Of a DNA stretch of 27,707 nucleotides, positions 1-7,296 are shown in pieces (within the stretch, counting starts at the first letter, position 1; every line of letters begins with the position of its first letter). The notes under the pieces were generated by a model, which saw only the letters and a list, made by a program, of their open reading frames with translations, searched no databases and was not told where the DNA came from. Both the position numbers and the translations under genes were made by a program. The DNA is taken from assembly GCA_035546335.1 (NCBI GenBank), contig DATKDP010000012.1:1-27707 (forward strand), read 5' to 3'. Source of the stretch: DATKDP01 sp035546335. Its GTDB lineage: Bacteria; Acidobacteriota; Thermoanaerobaculia; Gp7-AA8.

Positions 1-1579
1 TGACCAGCTCGACGGTTGCACCGCTCTTCTTCGCCAGCTCGAAGTTGCCGATCATCAGACGCACCAGAGCCCAGAGCGTCGTCGTCAGAACGAAGGCCAT
101 CGGAATGAGGGTGAAGGCAATCCTTCGTCTCGCCTGGTAGAGCCAGACGGTGACAGCGAGCAGCGTCAGAGCCGCCAGCAACTGGTTCGAGGCGCCGAAC
201 AGCGTCCAGAATTTCACCCAGCTCCCGGGAGGAGCGAACACCACGAAGTAGGCCGGGAGAGCCACGGTCATCAGCGTCGCCATCCAGCCCGCGAAGCGGC
301 CGGGCCAGCGGAAAAGCTCCTGAACGATGTACCGGCCGAGCCGCATCGAGACGTCGAGCGTGTCGAAGACGAAGGTGGCGAAGGCCATCGCCCCGAAGGT
401 GATGGCGAAGTTGCGATATTCGGCGCCGATGACCAGCATCATGAACTCGCCGATCCCGTTGCCATAGATCGTGCCCGGCTTCAGCCCCGTCACATCCGAG
501 GGCGCGACGATCATGATGGTCACCAGGGCGATGAGGGCGACGAAGCCCTCGGCCAGCATTCCGCCGTAGCCGACGGCTCGGATGTCACGCTCCCGGTCGA
601 TCTGCTTCGAGGTCGTCCCCGAGCAGACGAGCCCATGGAATCCGGAACAGGCGCCGCAGGCGATCGTCACGAAGAGGAAGGGGAAGAGCATTCCCGTCAT
701 CCCTCCGCCATCCCATCCCTTGAACGCCTCCTGCCTGATCTCGTATCCGCCGAAGAAGATGCCGATGATGCCGAACGCGATAGCGAAATAGAGAATGAAG
801 CCGCCGAGATAGCCGCGCGGCTGAAGAAGGGACCAGACCGGAACCATCGAGGCGACGCAGCAGTAGGCGAGGATCAGGAGAGCCCACATCCTGGCGTCGA
901 ACAGGAACAGCGTCGAGATTTTCGTCCCCGCCCAGACGACGGCGAACGTCGCCGGGACGAAGATGACCGTCAGCAGAGCGAGCGGGGGATTCAGAAACCG
1001 CTGGATGAAGCCCATGATCACGGCCAGAAGAAGATAGAGGATGCTCGCCGCCGCGACCGCGCCCCCGGCATTGAATGCGATCTCCGCTCCCTGCAGCTCG
1101 TCGATCGGGCTGACGAAGCTTGCGGCGGTGATATCGGCGAAGGCTACGATGACGTAGACGAGCGCGAGCCAGATGAAAAGCATCATCGCCATCCCGGCGC
1201 GCCTGCCCAGATGCGTGCGCGCGATGTCGGCGATCGAGCGAGCGCCGTGACGGACGGAGGCGGTGAGCGCGAGGAAATCGTGGACGGCTCCGATCAGAAC
1301 GACGCCGATTCCGATCCAGAGGAGGCAGGGAAGCCAGCCGAACACCTGGCAGGCGATGATCGGACCGGCGATCGGACCGGCGGCGGCGATGGCGGAGAAA
1401 TGCTGTCCGAAGAGATAGAAGCGCCGGGTCGGAACGAAGTCCTCCCCATCGTTCAGGCGATGAGCCGGAGTGACCGAGCTGTCGTCGAGCTGCACCTGCC
1501 GGCTGATCCATCGCCCGTAGATGCGGTAGCCCGCTGCGAGGAGAACGACGAAGCCGAGCGCGAGAAACGTCAGGTTCAC
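1..1579 (-). CDS. cstA: Carbon starvation protein CstA family transporter (5' part; 3' end beyond left edge)
   Basis: Inner-membrane transporter of the CstA/BtsT family, whose members import peptides or pyruvate during carbon limitation. I translated the minus strand from a GTG at 1579; it stays open for 526 codons to the left edge, so the C-terminus is missing (family members are about 550-720 residues). It opens with a hydrophobic helix (NLTFLALGFVVLLAAG). Family blocks follow: FGQHFSAIAAAGPIAGPI, the segment GVVLIGAVHDFLAL, and later ACGACSGFHGLVCSGTTSKQ. Many hydrophobic helices follow. The GTG is supported by a GGAGGG Shine-Dalgarno 8 nt upstream, and no closer ATG fits. Peptide versus pyruvate as substrate cannot be decided from sequence. 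No small YbdD-like partner gene is visible on the upstream side. Confidence 0.93.
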   Translation of the reverse strand, partial: MNLTFLALGFVVLLAAGYRIYGRWISRQVQLDDSSVTPAHRLNDGEDFVPTRRFYLFGQHFSAIAAAGPIAGPIIACQVFGWLPCLLWIGIGVVLIGAVHDFLALTASVRHGARSIADIARTHLGRRAGMAMMLFIWLALVYVIVAFADITAASFVSPIDELQGAEIAFNAGGAVAAASILYLLLAVIMGFIQRFLNPPLALLTVIFVPATFAVVWAGTKISTLFLFDARMWALLILAYCCVASMVPVWSLLQPRGYLGGFILYFAIAFGIIGIFFGGYEIRQEAFKGWDGGGMTGMLFPFLFVTIACGACSGFHGLVCSGTTSKQIDRERDIRAVGYGGMLAEGFVALIALVTIMIVAPSDVTGLKPGTIYGNGIGEFMMLVIGAEYRNFAITFGAMAFATFVFDTLDVSMRLGRYIVQELFRWPGRFAGWMATLMTVALPAYFVVFAPPGSWVKFWTLFGASNQLLAALTLLAVTVWLYQARRRIAFTLIPMAFVLTTTLWALVRLMIGNFELAKKSGATVELV

Positions 1580-1617
1580 GGGCCTTTCCCTCCACTCCCT
1601 CTCGGGTACGGGGACGT

Positions 1618-1646
1618 ATTGAATACCCGAAGCGGCGCCGATGCAA
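1618..1646 (-). promoter_or_regulatory. Candidate sigma70-type promoter of cstA
   Basis: On the minus strand TTGCAT (1646-1641) and TTCAAT (1623-1618) are separated by 17 nt. Transcription would begin near 1611, about 30 nt before the GTG start at 1579. The SD GGAGGG lies at 1593-1588. Both hexamers are imperfect, so this is suggestive only. Confidence 0.35.
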
Positions 1647-1684
1647 TAGAGTTGAATCCGGCTGATCTCAGCAGTTGAGAACCT

Positions 1685-2146
1685 CTACCCCACGGTCTCC
1701 GGCGTCACCATCCATCCGACCGACCACACGGAGCCCTCGCGGACGAGAGCGATCGCCGATCCTGTGGGGATGCGGAATCGATCGAGGTCCGCATCACCGG
1801 CAACCAGCAGCGCGGCGAGGCGTCCGACGAGCGGCATGTGGGAGACCACGAGCAGCAACTCTTCCGTCTCTTCGATGAGCCGCGCGACAATCCTCGGATC
1901 GTCGTTCGGTCGAAGTCCCTCGAGGACCCCGCCAGCCGGCGTGGAGAGATGCGCCGCGAGAATGGCTGCCGTCTCCTCGGCGCGCCGCTTCCCGCTGTGG
2001 CCGATGCGTGCGACACGGATGCCGTTGCGCGCCGCCCAGCGGCCGATGCGGTCGATCTCGTCGCGGCCTCTCTGGGTGAGCGCCCGCTGATCATCGGAGC
2101 CGCCCGCCTCCGCGTCGCCGTGCCGGACGAGGATGAGCATCGACAT
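1685..2146 (-). CDS. sixA: Phosphohistidine phosphatase SixA family (histidine phosphatase superfamily)
   Basis: A 153-residue single-domain member of the histidine phosphatase (phosphoglycerate-mutase-like) superfamily, close in length to E. coli SixA (161 aa), which dephosphorylates phosphohistidine on signalling or PTS proteins. The N-terminus MSMLILVRHGDAEAG contains the catalytic RHG (residues 8-10). An R-A-E-E-T block follows in the middle (SGKRRAEETAAIL), and the second catalytic histidine lies in LLLVVSHMPLVGRLAALL. A longer in-frame reading back to 2473 exists, but it enters the argR promoter and lacks family similarity, so I start at 2146. There is no good Shine-Dalgarno; a TACAAT element ends 6 nt before the ATG, which suggests a leaderless transcript. 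The target protein is unknown. Confidence 0.88.
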   Translation of the reverse strand: MSMLILVRHGDAEAGGSDDQRALTQRGRDEIDRIGRWAARNGIRVARIGHSGKRRAEETAAILAAHLSTPAGGVLEGLRPNDDPRIVARLIEETEELLLVVSHMPLVGRLAALLVAGDADLDRFRIPTGSAIALVREGSVWSVGWMVTPETVG

Positions 2147-2152
2147 CGGGGA

Positions 2153-2158
2153 ATTGTA
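2153..2158 (-). promoter_or_regulatory. Candidate -10 element (TACAAT) of a leaderless sixA transcript
   Basis: On the minus strand TACAAT is followed by six bases (TCCCCG) and then the ATG at 2146. This is the TANNNT-to-ATG spacing typical of leaderless bacterial genes. No convincing -35 and no SD are visible, so it rests on spacing and the 5/6 match to TATAAT. Confidence 0.4.
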
Positions 2159-2181
2159 TGACGGCGAGAGGGTACAGAAGT

Positions 2182-2205
2182 GGCCGAAGATTCCGATCTT
2201 CGGCC
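2182..2205. other. Perfect 10-bp inverted repeat between sixA and argR
   Basis: GGCCGAAGAT - TCCG - ATCTTCGGCC is a perfect 10-bp palindromic stem with a 4-nt loop. It lies about 36-59 bp upstream of sixA and about 150 bp upstream of argR, on the edge of where a sixA -35 region would sit. It could be an operator or a structured RNA element. Neither strand shows a U-run after it, so a rho-independent terminator is unlikely. Confidence 0.55.
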
Positions 2206-2323
2206 TGGCGACGGGCGACGAGGTGAGCCATCGGCAGCGATCATCGTCCGCGTCACGGGCTCGACATCGGAATGTCCAGCCACACACCAGGCACCCCTCG
2301 GAATATCCGGCCCGACCATCTGC

Positions 2324-2352
2324 TTGACAATCGGACAGGAGTGCATAATAAT
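2324..2352 (+). promoter_or_regulatory. Probable sigma70-type promoter of argR (arg cluster)
   Basis: A consensus -35 TTGACA (2324-2329) and a near-consensus -10 AATAAT (2347-2352, 5/6) are separated by 17 nt. The expected start site (about 2358-2361) coincides with the two tandem ATG codons of argR, so the transcript would be leaderless. The -10 lies inside the upstream ARG-box-like sequence, the expected geometry for repression by ArgR. Confidence 0.65.
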
Positions 2353-2377
2353 TCGCTATGATGAATAAACATGCAAC
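2340..2377 (+). promoter_or_regulatory. Tandem ARG-box-like operators overlapping the argR start
   Basis: Two 18-bp sequences resemble the ARG box consensus (TGAAT-4 nt-ATTCA core): box 1 at 2340-2357 with core TGCAT-AATA-ATTCG, and box 2 at 2360-2377 with core TGAAT-AAAC-ATGCA. Box 2 also matches the Bacillus-type consensus well. They are separated by 2 bp; from memory, the E. coli argR operator also uses 2 bp where most arg operators use 3 bp. They cover the -10 and the first codons, which predicts autorepression by ArgR-arginine. Confidence 0.65.
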
Positions 2378-2870
2378 TGGCGACGTCATGCGCAGACGCC
2401 GGCAAATCCTCCGGATCGTCCAGCAGGAGCCTATCCACTCCCAGGACGAGCTGGCCGAGATCCTCGACCGCACCGGCGTTCATGTCACCCAGCCCACTCT
2501 CTCCCGCGACATCCGCGAGCTCGGCCTGGCCAAATCGGCCGCTGGCTATGTCATCCCGGCAGCGCCACCCTCGCCCGTGCTTCCCTTCGTCCATGCAGTC
2601 CACGGCGAATCGAGACTCGAGCAGGCGGTTGTGGAGTTCGCCGTCACGATCGAGCGCGCCGGCAATCTCGTCGTGATCAAGACCCCTCCGGCAGGCGCCC
2701 AGCCGCTCGCCCTCGCTCTCGACAACGCGTCGCTGCCGAGCGTCCTCGGGTCGATCGCCGGCGACGACACGATTTTCATCGCGGTTCGAACGGCCTCCGC
2801 CGCCACCGCCCTCACCCGTCGCCTTCGCGAGGCCATCGAGTCGCGTCCGGCGCGACGTACGCGCGCCTGA
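2358..2870 (+). CDS. argR: Arginine repressor ArgR
   Basis: Hexameric, arginine-dependent repressor of arginine biosynthesis genes. The 170-residue protein has the standard two domains. The N-terminal winged helix (about residues 11-70) contains the recognition motif TQPTLSRDIRELGL (44-57). A linker follows, then a C-terminal oligomerisation and arginine-binding domain with GSIAGDDTIFIAVR (131-144), whose GDD carries the aspartates that bind arginine. Length is slightly above the usual 150-160 because of a short N-terminal tail and a basic C-terminal tail. Two adjacent ATGs (2358, 2361) lack an SD and sit at the predicted transcription start; a third in-frame ATG at 2388 would remove the tail but also has no SD. 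It heads the arg cluster 44 nt before argC. Confidence 0.95.
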   Translation: MMNKHATGDVMRRRRQILRIVQQEPIHSQDELAEILDRTGVHVTQPTLSRDIRELGLAKSAAGYVIPAAPPSPVLPFVHAVHGESRLEQAVVEFAVTIERAGNLVVIKTPPAGAQPLALALDNASLPSVLGSIAGDDTIFIAVRTASAATALTRRLREAIESRPARRTRA

Positions 2871-2914
2871 GTCCGGGCCTGCGCACTTCATCGCAATCCT
2901 GGAGACGAGAAAAC

Positions 2915-3943
2915 ATGACGAGACAACGTGTCGCCATCGTAGGAGCAACCGGATACGCCGGAGCGGAGCTGACCGCGATCCTCGCACACCATCCGTGCGT
3001 CGATCTCGTCTCGCTCAGCTCGGGCACGACATCCTCTGTGCCACGACTCTCCGAGCTCCACTCGTCGCTGTCCGACGACGATGGCCCTGTTGTCGAGCCA
3101 TTCGACCTCGCTCGGATTCTCGCTGCGGCTCCGCAGACGGTCTTTCTCGCCACTCCGAACGAGCTCTCCGCCGAGATCGCTCCCCAACTCCTCGATGCCG
3201 GCTGCTCGGTGATCGATCTGTCCGGCGCCTTTCGCCTGCGCGACGCGCAGCTCTATCCGCGCTGGTACGGCTTCGAGCACCCGCGCCCCGCACTCCTCGA
3301 GCAGGCCGTCTACGGATTGACCGAATGGTGCAATGGCGAGCTTCGCGGTGCGCGGCTCATCGCCAACCCGGGCTGCTACCCGACGGCGATTCTTCTCGCT
3401 CTTCGTCCCCTGTCGTATCTGATCGACCGCGAGCAGACGCTCGTCTGCGACGCCAAGAGCGGAGTCTCCGGCGCCGGAAAGCGCGCCGAGCTCGCCTACT
3501 CCTTCTCCGAGCTCGCCGGAAATTTCAAGGCCTACGGCGTGGGACAGCACCGTCATGAGCCGGAGCTGCGCGAGCGGCTGCACATCGGCGAGAGAACGCC
3601 TCTGGTCTTCGTTCCCCATCTTCTTCCCGCTGTCCGGGGGATCCTGGCGACGCTTCACATCACCTTCATGAAAACGATGACCGAACAGGAGATCACAAAC
3701 CTCTACCGCGAGGCCTACGGCGACGCCCCATTCGTCCACGTCCGGCCGCCCGGGCAGCTTCCCGAGCTGAAGCATGTGGTGGGAACCGCGAAGGCCGAGA
3801 TCGGCTTCGTCCTGCTGAATGGCGGCCGTCGCGCCGTGGTCGTTTCGGTTATCGACAACCTGCTCAAGGGAGCGGCATCTCAGGCCGTACAAAACTTCAA
3901 CAGGCTCCATGGATTCGATGAAAAGGAGGGCCTCGCAGCATGA
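2915..3943 (+). CDS. argC: N-acetyl-gamma-glutamyl-phosphate reductase
   Basis: Third step of arginine synthesis: NADPH-dependent reduction of N-acetylglutamyl phosphate to the semialdehyde, in the cytoplasm. The 342-residue length is typical. The N-terminal Rossmann motif is VAIVGATGYAGAEL (6-19). The catalytic cysteine is Cys154 in the block NPGCYPTAILL. Further family blocks are SGVSGAGKRAEL and YGVGQHRHEPEL, the latter holding the substrate-binding histidines. The ATG at 2915 follows a GGAGA-type SD, 44 nt after argR. The stop overlaps the argB start (ATGA at 3940), so translation is probably coupled. Confidence 0.97.
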   Translation: MTRQRVAIVGATGYAGAELTAILAHHPCVDLVSLSSGTTSSVPRLSELHSSLSDDDGPVVEPFDLARILAAAPQTVFLATPNELSAEIAPQLLDAGCSVIDLSGAFRLRDAQLYPRWYGFEHPRPALLEQAVYGLTEWCNGELRGARLIANPGCYPTAILLALRPLSYLIDREQTLVCDAKSGVSGAGKRAELAYSFSELAGNFKAYGVGQHRHEPELRERLHIGERTPLVFVPHLLPAVRGILATLHITFMKTMTEQEITNLYREAYGDAPFVHVRPPGQLPELKHVVGTAKAEIGFVLLNGGRRAVVVSVIDNLLKGAASQAVQNFNRLHGFDEKEGLAA

Positions 3944-4725
3944 AACCATCGACCGTCGTCAAACTCGGCGGAAGCCTCCTCGAGAACAGCGCGATGCGGC
4001 ACTCGGCACTGCGCGCGATCGCCGCTGCGCACGAAGCGGGAGAGAACATCGCCGTGGTACACGGAGGGGGCAAACGGATCGACGCATCGCTCGCCCGGCT
4101 CGGAATTCCGAAACGGACGGCTCACGGGCTTCGTGTCACCGACACGGAGACCCTCGATGTCGTCATCGCAACTCTCGCAGGCAGCGTCAACAAACAGATC
4201 GTCTCGGAGCTGACCTCGTTCGAGGTTCCCGCCGCCGGAATCTCCGGAGCCGACGGAAGGACGCTCATCGCCGGCCTCCATCCGCCGGTCGACGGAGTCG
4301 ATCTCGGCCACGTAGGGCGGATCGTTGCCGAGCGGCCCAGGCTTCTGATGACCCTGCTCGGCTCGGGCTTTCTGCCAGTCATCGCTTCGGTCGCCGCAGG
4401 CTCCGACGGGCGGCTTCTCAATGTCAACGCCGACACCGCCGCGGCCTCGATCGCCGCATCCCTCGGTGCCACGAGCCTGATCTTTCTCACCGATGTCGAA
4501 GGTCTCCTCGACGGGAAGGGTGAGCTCATCGACTCACTGACCTTCCACCAGGCCGCGGAGCTGCTCGGTGACATGAGCGTCGTGACGGGGGGCATGCGTC
4601 CCAAGCTGCAGGCCGCGCTCAGCGCGATCGAGCGCGGCGTCGAGCACGTCGTCATCGCAGGGCCATCACGCCACGCGTCGTCCCTTCTCGAAGGAGTCGG
4701 AGGAACCCATCTTGTTGCTGCATGA
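3940..4725 (+). CDS. argB: Acetylglutamate kinase
   Basis: Second step of arginine synthesis: ATP-dependent phosphorylation of N-acetylglutamate. It is 261 residues, an amino-acid-kinase fold with KLGGSLL (8-14, phosphate binding), VVHGGGKRID (40-49), the substrate loop GLRVTD (63-68), and the C-terminal VTGGMRPKL block carrying the ATP-site lysine. The start overlaps the argC stop. The protein begins directly at the kinase core, like the 258-residue arginine-insensitive E. coli enzyme. The extra N-terminal helix that builds the arginine-inhibited hexamer in other bacteria is missing. This matters because argJ lies in the same cluster (see findings). Confidence 0.96.
   Translation: MKPSTVVKLGGSLLENSAMRHSALRAIAAAHEAGENIAVVHGGGKRIDASLARLGIPKRTAHGLRVTDTETLDVVIATLAGSVNKQIVSELTSFEVPAAGISGADGRTLIAGLHPPVDGVDLGHVGRIVAERPRLLMTLLGSGFLPVIASVAAGSDGRLLNVNADTAAASIAASLGATSLIFLTDVEGLLDGKGELIDSLTFHQAAELLGDMSVVTGGMRPKLQAALSAIERGVEHVVIAGPSRHASSLLEGVGGTHLVAA
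4699..4714 (+). promoter_or_regulatory. Ribosome binding site and TTG start of argD
   Basis: GGAGG (4699-4703) is followed by 8 nt and then TTG at 4712. No in-frame ATG is present near the conserved N-terminus. The start therefore overlaps the last 14 nt of argB and fixes argD at a TTG codon. Confidence 0.6.
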
Positions 4726-6019
4726 CGAATCGCCAGCCGCCGTCGTCACGAGAGAAGAAGCGTTCGTTCTCGGGACTTACGCTCGTACGCCGTTTCATCC
4801 GGTCAGCGGCTCGGGATGCCGCCTCATCGATGCGGATGGGAAGGCGTACTGGGATCTTCTCGGAGGCATCGCCGTCAATGTGCTCGGTCACCGCCATCCG
4901 CGCATCACGCGGACAGTGAAGACCGAGGCATCGCAGCTGCTGCATGTCTCCAACCTCTACTTTCATCCGGCGCAGGGGCTGCTCGCGGAAGCGCTGGTGC
5001 GAGCCTCGCTGCTCTCGCGCGTCTTCTTCTGCAACAGCGGCACGGAAGCCAACGAGGCGGCGCTGAAATTCGCGCGGCTCGCCAATCCCGGCCGCAGCGG
5101 AATCGTGGCCCTCGCCGAGAGCTTCCACGGCCGCACCTTCGGCTCGCTCTCCGTGACCGGACACGCGGCATACCGGGAGCCGTTCTCACCCCTCCTTTCC
5201 GGTGTCTCTTTCGTCGAGCCGAACGATGTCGAAGCGCTCGAGGCAGCGGTGACCGAGACGACGGCCGCGATCATCCTCGAGCCGATTCTCGGGGAGGGAG
5301 GAATCGTTCCGCTCTCGGATGAATTCCTCATCGCCGCACGCCGGGCCGCCGACCGAACCGGCGCGATCCTCATCGTCGACGAGATCCAGTGCGGTCTCGG
5401 ACGAACGGGATCGATGTTCGCTTACCAGCGCTCGGGGATCGTTCCCGACATCATCACCCTCGCCAAGCCTCTCGGAGGCGGCCTTCCCCTCGGCGCCGTC
5501 ATCACCGGGCCGGCAATCGAGTCGGTCGTCAAACCGGGACATCACGGCACCACGTTCGGAGGAAACCCGGTCGCCTGCCGTCTCGGTCTCGTCGTTCTCC
5601 AGGAGGTCGAGAAGCTCCTTCCGCGGATCCGTTCGATCGGTACGTGGTTCGGATCCGCTCTCGATCGACTTCAGAAACGCTCGCCCGCGGTCGTGGCGCA
5701 CCGCGGTGCGGGACTGATGTGGGGAATCGAGCTCGATCGCCCTGCGGCACCCGTCGCACGCGCATTGCTCGAGCGCGGAATCGTCGTCGGCACGGCGCGA
5801 GAGAACGTCGTCCGTCTACTTCCTCCGTACATCGTTCCGAAGAAGGCACTCGAAGAATTCATCGAGGCGCTCGAAGACATCCTCAGGGTCACGTCCGGGA
5901 CGAGCATGGTCAAGGCACATCTCGGCGACGAAGTAGAAAGTCCCGCTGAATCGCCGAGTGAACCGCGCCCACCCGATCCGCATCCGGCACACATCCATCA
6001 GGAGGAACTGAATCCGTGA
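4712..6019 (+). CDS. argD: Acetylornithine aminotransferase
   Basis: PLP-dependent class III aminotransferase that converts N-acetylglutamate semialdehyde to N-acetylornithine. Visible motifs are FFCNSGTEANEAALKFAR (phosphate-binding loop, about 105-122), SFHGRTFGSLSVTG, IVDEIQCGLGRTG (PLP-ring Asp in the DE pair, about 221-233), and the Schiff-base lysine K252 in ITLAKPLGGGLPLGA. TTFGGNPVAC follows. At 435 residues it is about 35 longer than usual: after the canonical C-terminus it carries a Pro/Glu/His-rich tail (about residues 395-435) with no recognisable fold. The tail also contains the GGAGG used by argG. It starts with TTG, overlaps argB, and ends in a GTGA overlap with argG. Confidence 0.95.
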   Translation: MLLHDESPAAVVTREEAFVLGTYARTPFHPVSGSGCRLIDADGKAYWDLLGGIAVNVLGHRHPRITRTVKTEASQLLHVSNLYFHPAQGLLAEALVRASLLSRVFFCNSGTEANEAALKFARLANPGRSGIVALAESFHGRTFGSLSVTGHAAYREPFSPLLSGVSFVEPNDVEALEAAVTETTAAIILEPILGEGGIVPLSDEFLIAARRAADRTGAILIVDEIQCGLGRTGSMFAYQRSGIVPDIITLAKPLGGGLPLGAVITGPAIESVVKPGHHGTTFGGNPVACRLGLVVLQEVEKLLPRIRSIGTWFGSALDRLQKRSPAVVAHRGAGLMWGIELDRPAAPVARALLERGIVVGTARENVVRLLPPYIVPKKALEEFIEALEDILRVTSGTSMVKAHLGDEVESPAESPSEPRPPDPHPAHIHQEELNP

Positions 6020-7245
6020 AACAGAAATTGGACAGAGTCGCCCTCGCCTACTCCGGCGGACTCGACACGTCGATCATCATTCCATGGCTGAAAGAGAACT
6101 ACGGCTGCGAGGTGGTCGCGGTCGCCGTCGATGTCGGCCAGGAGGAGGAAACTTCAGGCCTGCGTGAGAAGGCACTGCGCACCGGTGCGAGCTCGTTTCA
6201 TCTCGTCGATGCGCGGGAGGAGCTCGCCGCCGACTACATCTTTCCTCTTCTTCGCTCCGGCGCCGTCTACGAAAGAGAGTACCTTCTCGGCACGGCGATC
6301 GCGCGGCCGGTCATCGCGCGGAAACAGGTCGAGATCGCACTCGCCACGGGATGTGACGGATTGGCCCACGGATGCACCGGGAAAGGCAACGATCAGGTGC
6401 GGTTCGAGCTCGCCTATCAGGGGCTCGCACCAGAGCTCGCCGTAGTCGCGCCGTGGCGCGAGTGGTCGATCCGCTCGCGGGAGGATGCCATCGACTACGC
6501 GGCCGAGCGCGGCATTCCGATCCCCGTCACCAGGAAAGATCCATTCTCGCGCGACCGCAACCTCTGGCATCTGTCTCACGAGGGAGGCCCGCTCGAGGAT
6601 CCAGCGTATGAGCCGGAGCCGTCGATGTTCCGCCTGACCACCGATCCGGTCGATGCTCCGGACGTTCCGGAGAGGGTGACGATCGGCTTCGAGCAGAGCT
6701 TTCCGACGTCCGTGAACGGGGAGACACTATCCCCCGCCTCGCTGATCTCGACGTTGAATACGATCGGCGGACGCCACGGCATCGGCCGGTCGGACATGGT
6801 CGAGAACCGTCTGATCGGAATCAAATCGCGCGGCGTGTACGAAACGCCTGGAGGCACTCTGCTCGTCAGCGCCCTTCGCGCGCTTGAATCGCTCACACTC
6901 GATCGCGAGACGCTTCACGAAAAAGAGCGGCTGGCACTCCGCTATGCAGAGCTCATCTACAACGGGCAGTGGTTCTCGCCTCTCCGCTCCGCGCTCGATG
7001 CGTTCTTCGAAAACGTCGCCGCGACGACGACGGGCAGCGTGACGCTCAAGCTATACAAAGGAAGCTGCATCGTCACCTCGCGCACGTCGCCTCAGTCGCT
7101 CTACTCACAGGACCTCGCCTCGTTCGACATGGCGGGATACGACGTCACCGATTCGGCGGGCTTCATCCGACTCTACGGGCTGCCGCTCCGCGGAAGGAAC
7201 CGGCTCGCACCCTTCGCGCTGGAGGCGACTGCCGAGGAATGCTGA
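6016..7245 (+). CDS. argG: Argininosuccinate synthase
   Basis: Condenses citrulline and aspartate with ATP to argininosuccinate. At 409 residues it is the compact, common bacterial type, not the longer E. coli type. The N-terminal P-loop-like PPi motif is ALAYSGGLDTSII (9-21). Other family blocks are GCTGKGNDQVRFELAY, with the aspartate and citrulline contacts, and WREWSIRSREDAIDYA. GTG is the start (GTGA overlap with argD), preceded by GGAGG 10 nt upstream in the argD tail. argH follows after about 50 nt. Confidence 0.97.
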   Translation: MKQKLDRVALAYSGGLDTSIIIPWLKENYGCEVVAVAVDVGQEEETSGLREKALRTGASSFHLVDAREELAADYIFPLLRSGAVYEREYLLGTAIARPVIARKQVEIALATGCDGLAHGCTGKGNDQVRFELAYQGLAPELAVVAPWREWSIRSREDAIDYAAERGIPIPVTRKDPFSRDRNLWHLSHEGGPLEDPAYEPEPSMFRLTTDPVDAPDVPERVTIGFEQSFPTSVNGETLSPASLISTLNTIGGRHGIGRSDMVENRLIGIKSRGVYETPGGTLLVSALRALESLTLDRETLHEKERLALRYAELIYNGQWFSPLRSALDAFFENVAATTTGSVTLKLYKGSCIVTSRTSPQSLYSQDLASFDMAGYDVTDSAGFIRLYGLPLRGRNRLAPFALEATAEEC

Positions 7246-7296
7246 GCTGCGCCGCTTTCGACTCGAAGATCTCGTGACGCTCAGAGAGAGATGGTG

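Noticed and set aside
585..1678. Long open frames on both strands (minus 353 aa, plus 347 aa) across the cstA region
   Set aside because: Arg/Asp/Glu-rich translations without folds; they are the other-frame and antisense shadows of the GC-rich cstA reading, which shows clear family motifs.
2253..2987. Minus-strand frame of 244 codons over argR
   Set aside because: Antisense shadow of argR; it would overlap the argR promoter and has no domain.
2888..3949. Antisense open frame of 353 codons over the whole of argC
   Set aside because: Antisense frames stay open in GC-rich genes with this codon pattern; the translation shows no domain and argC motifs are intact.
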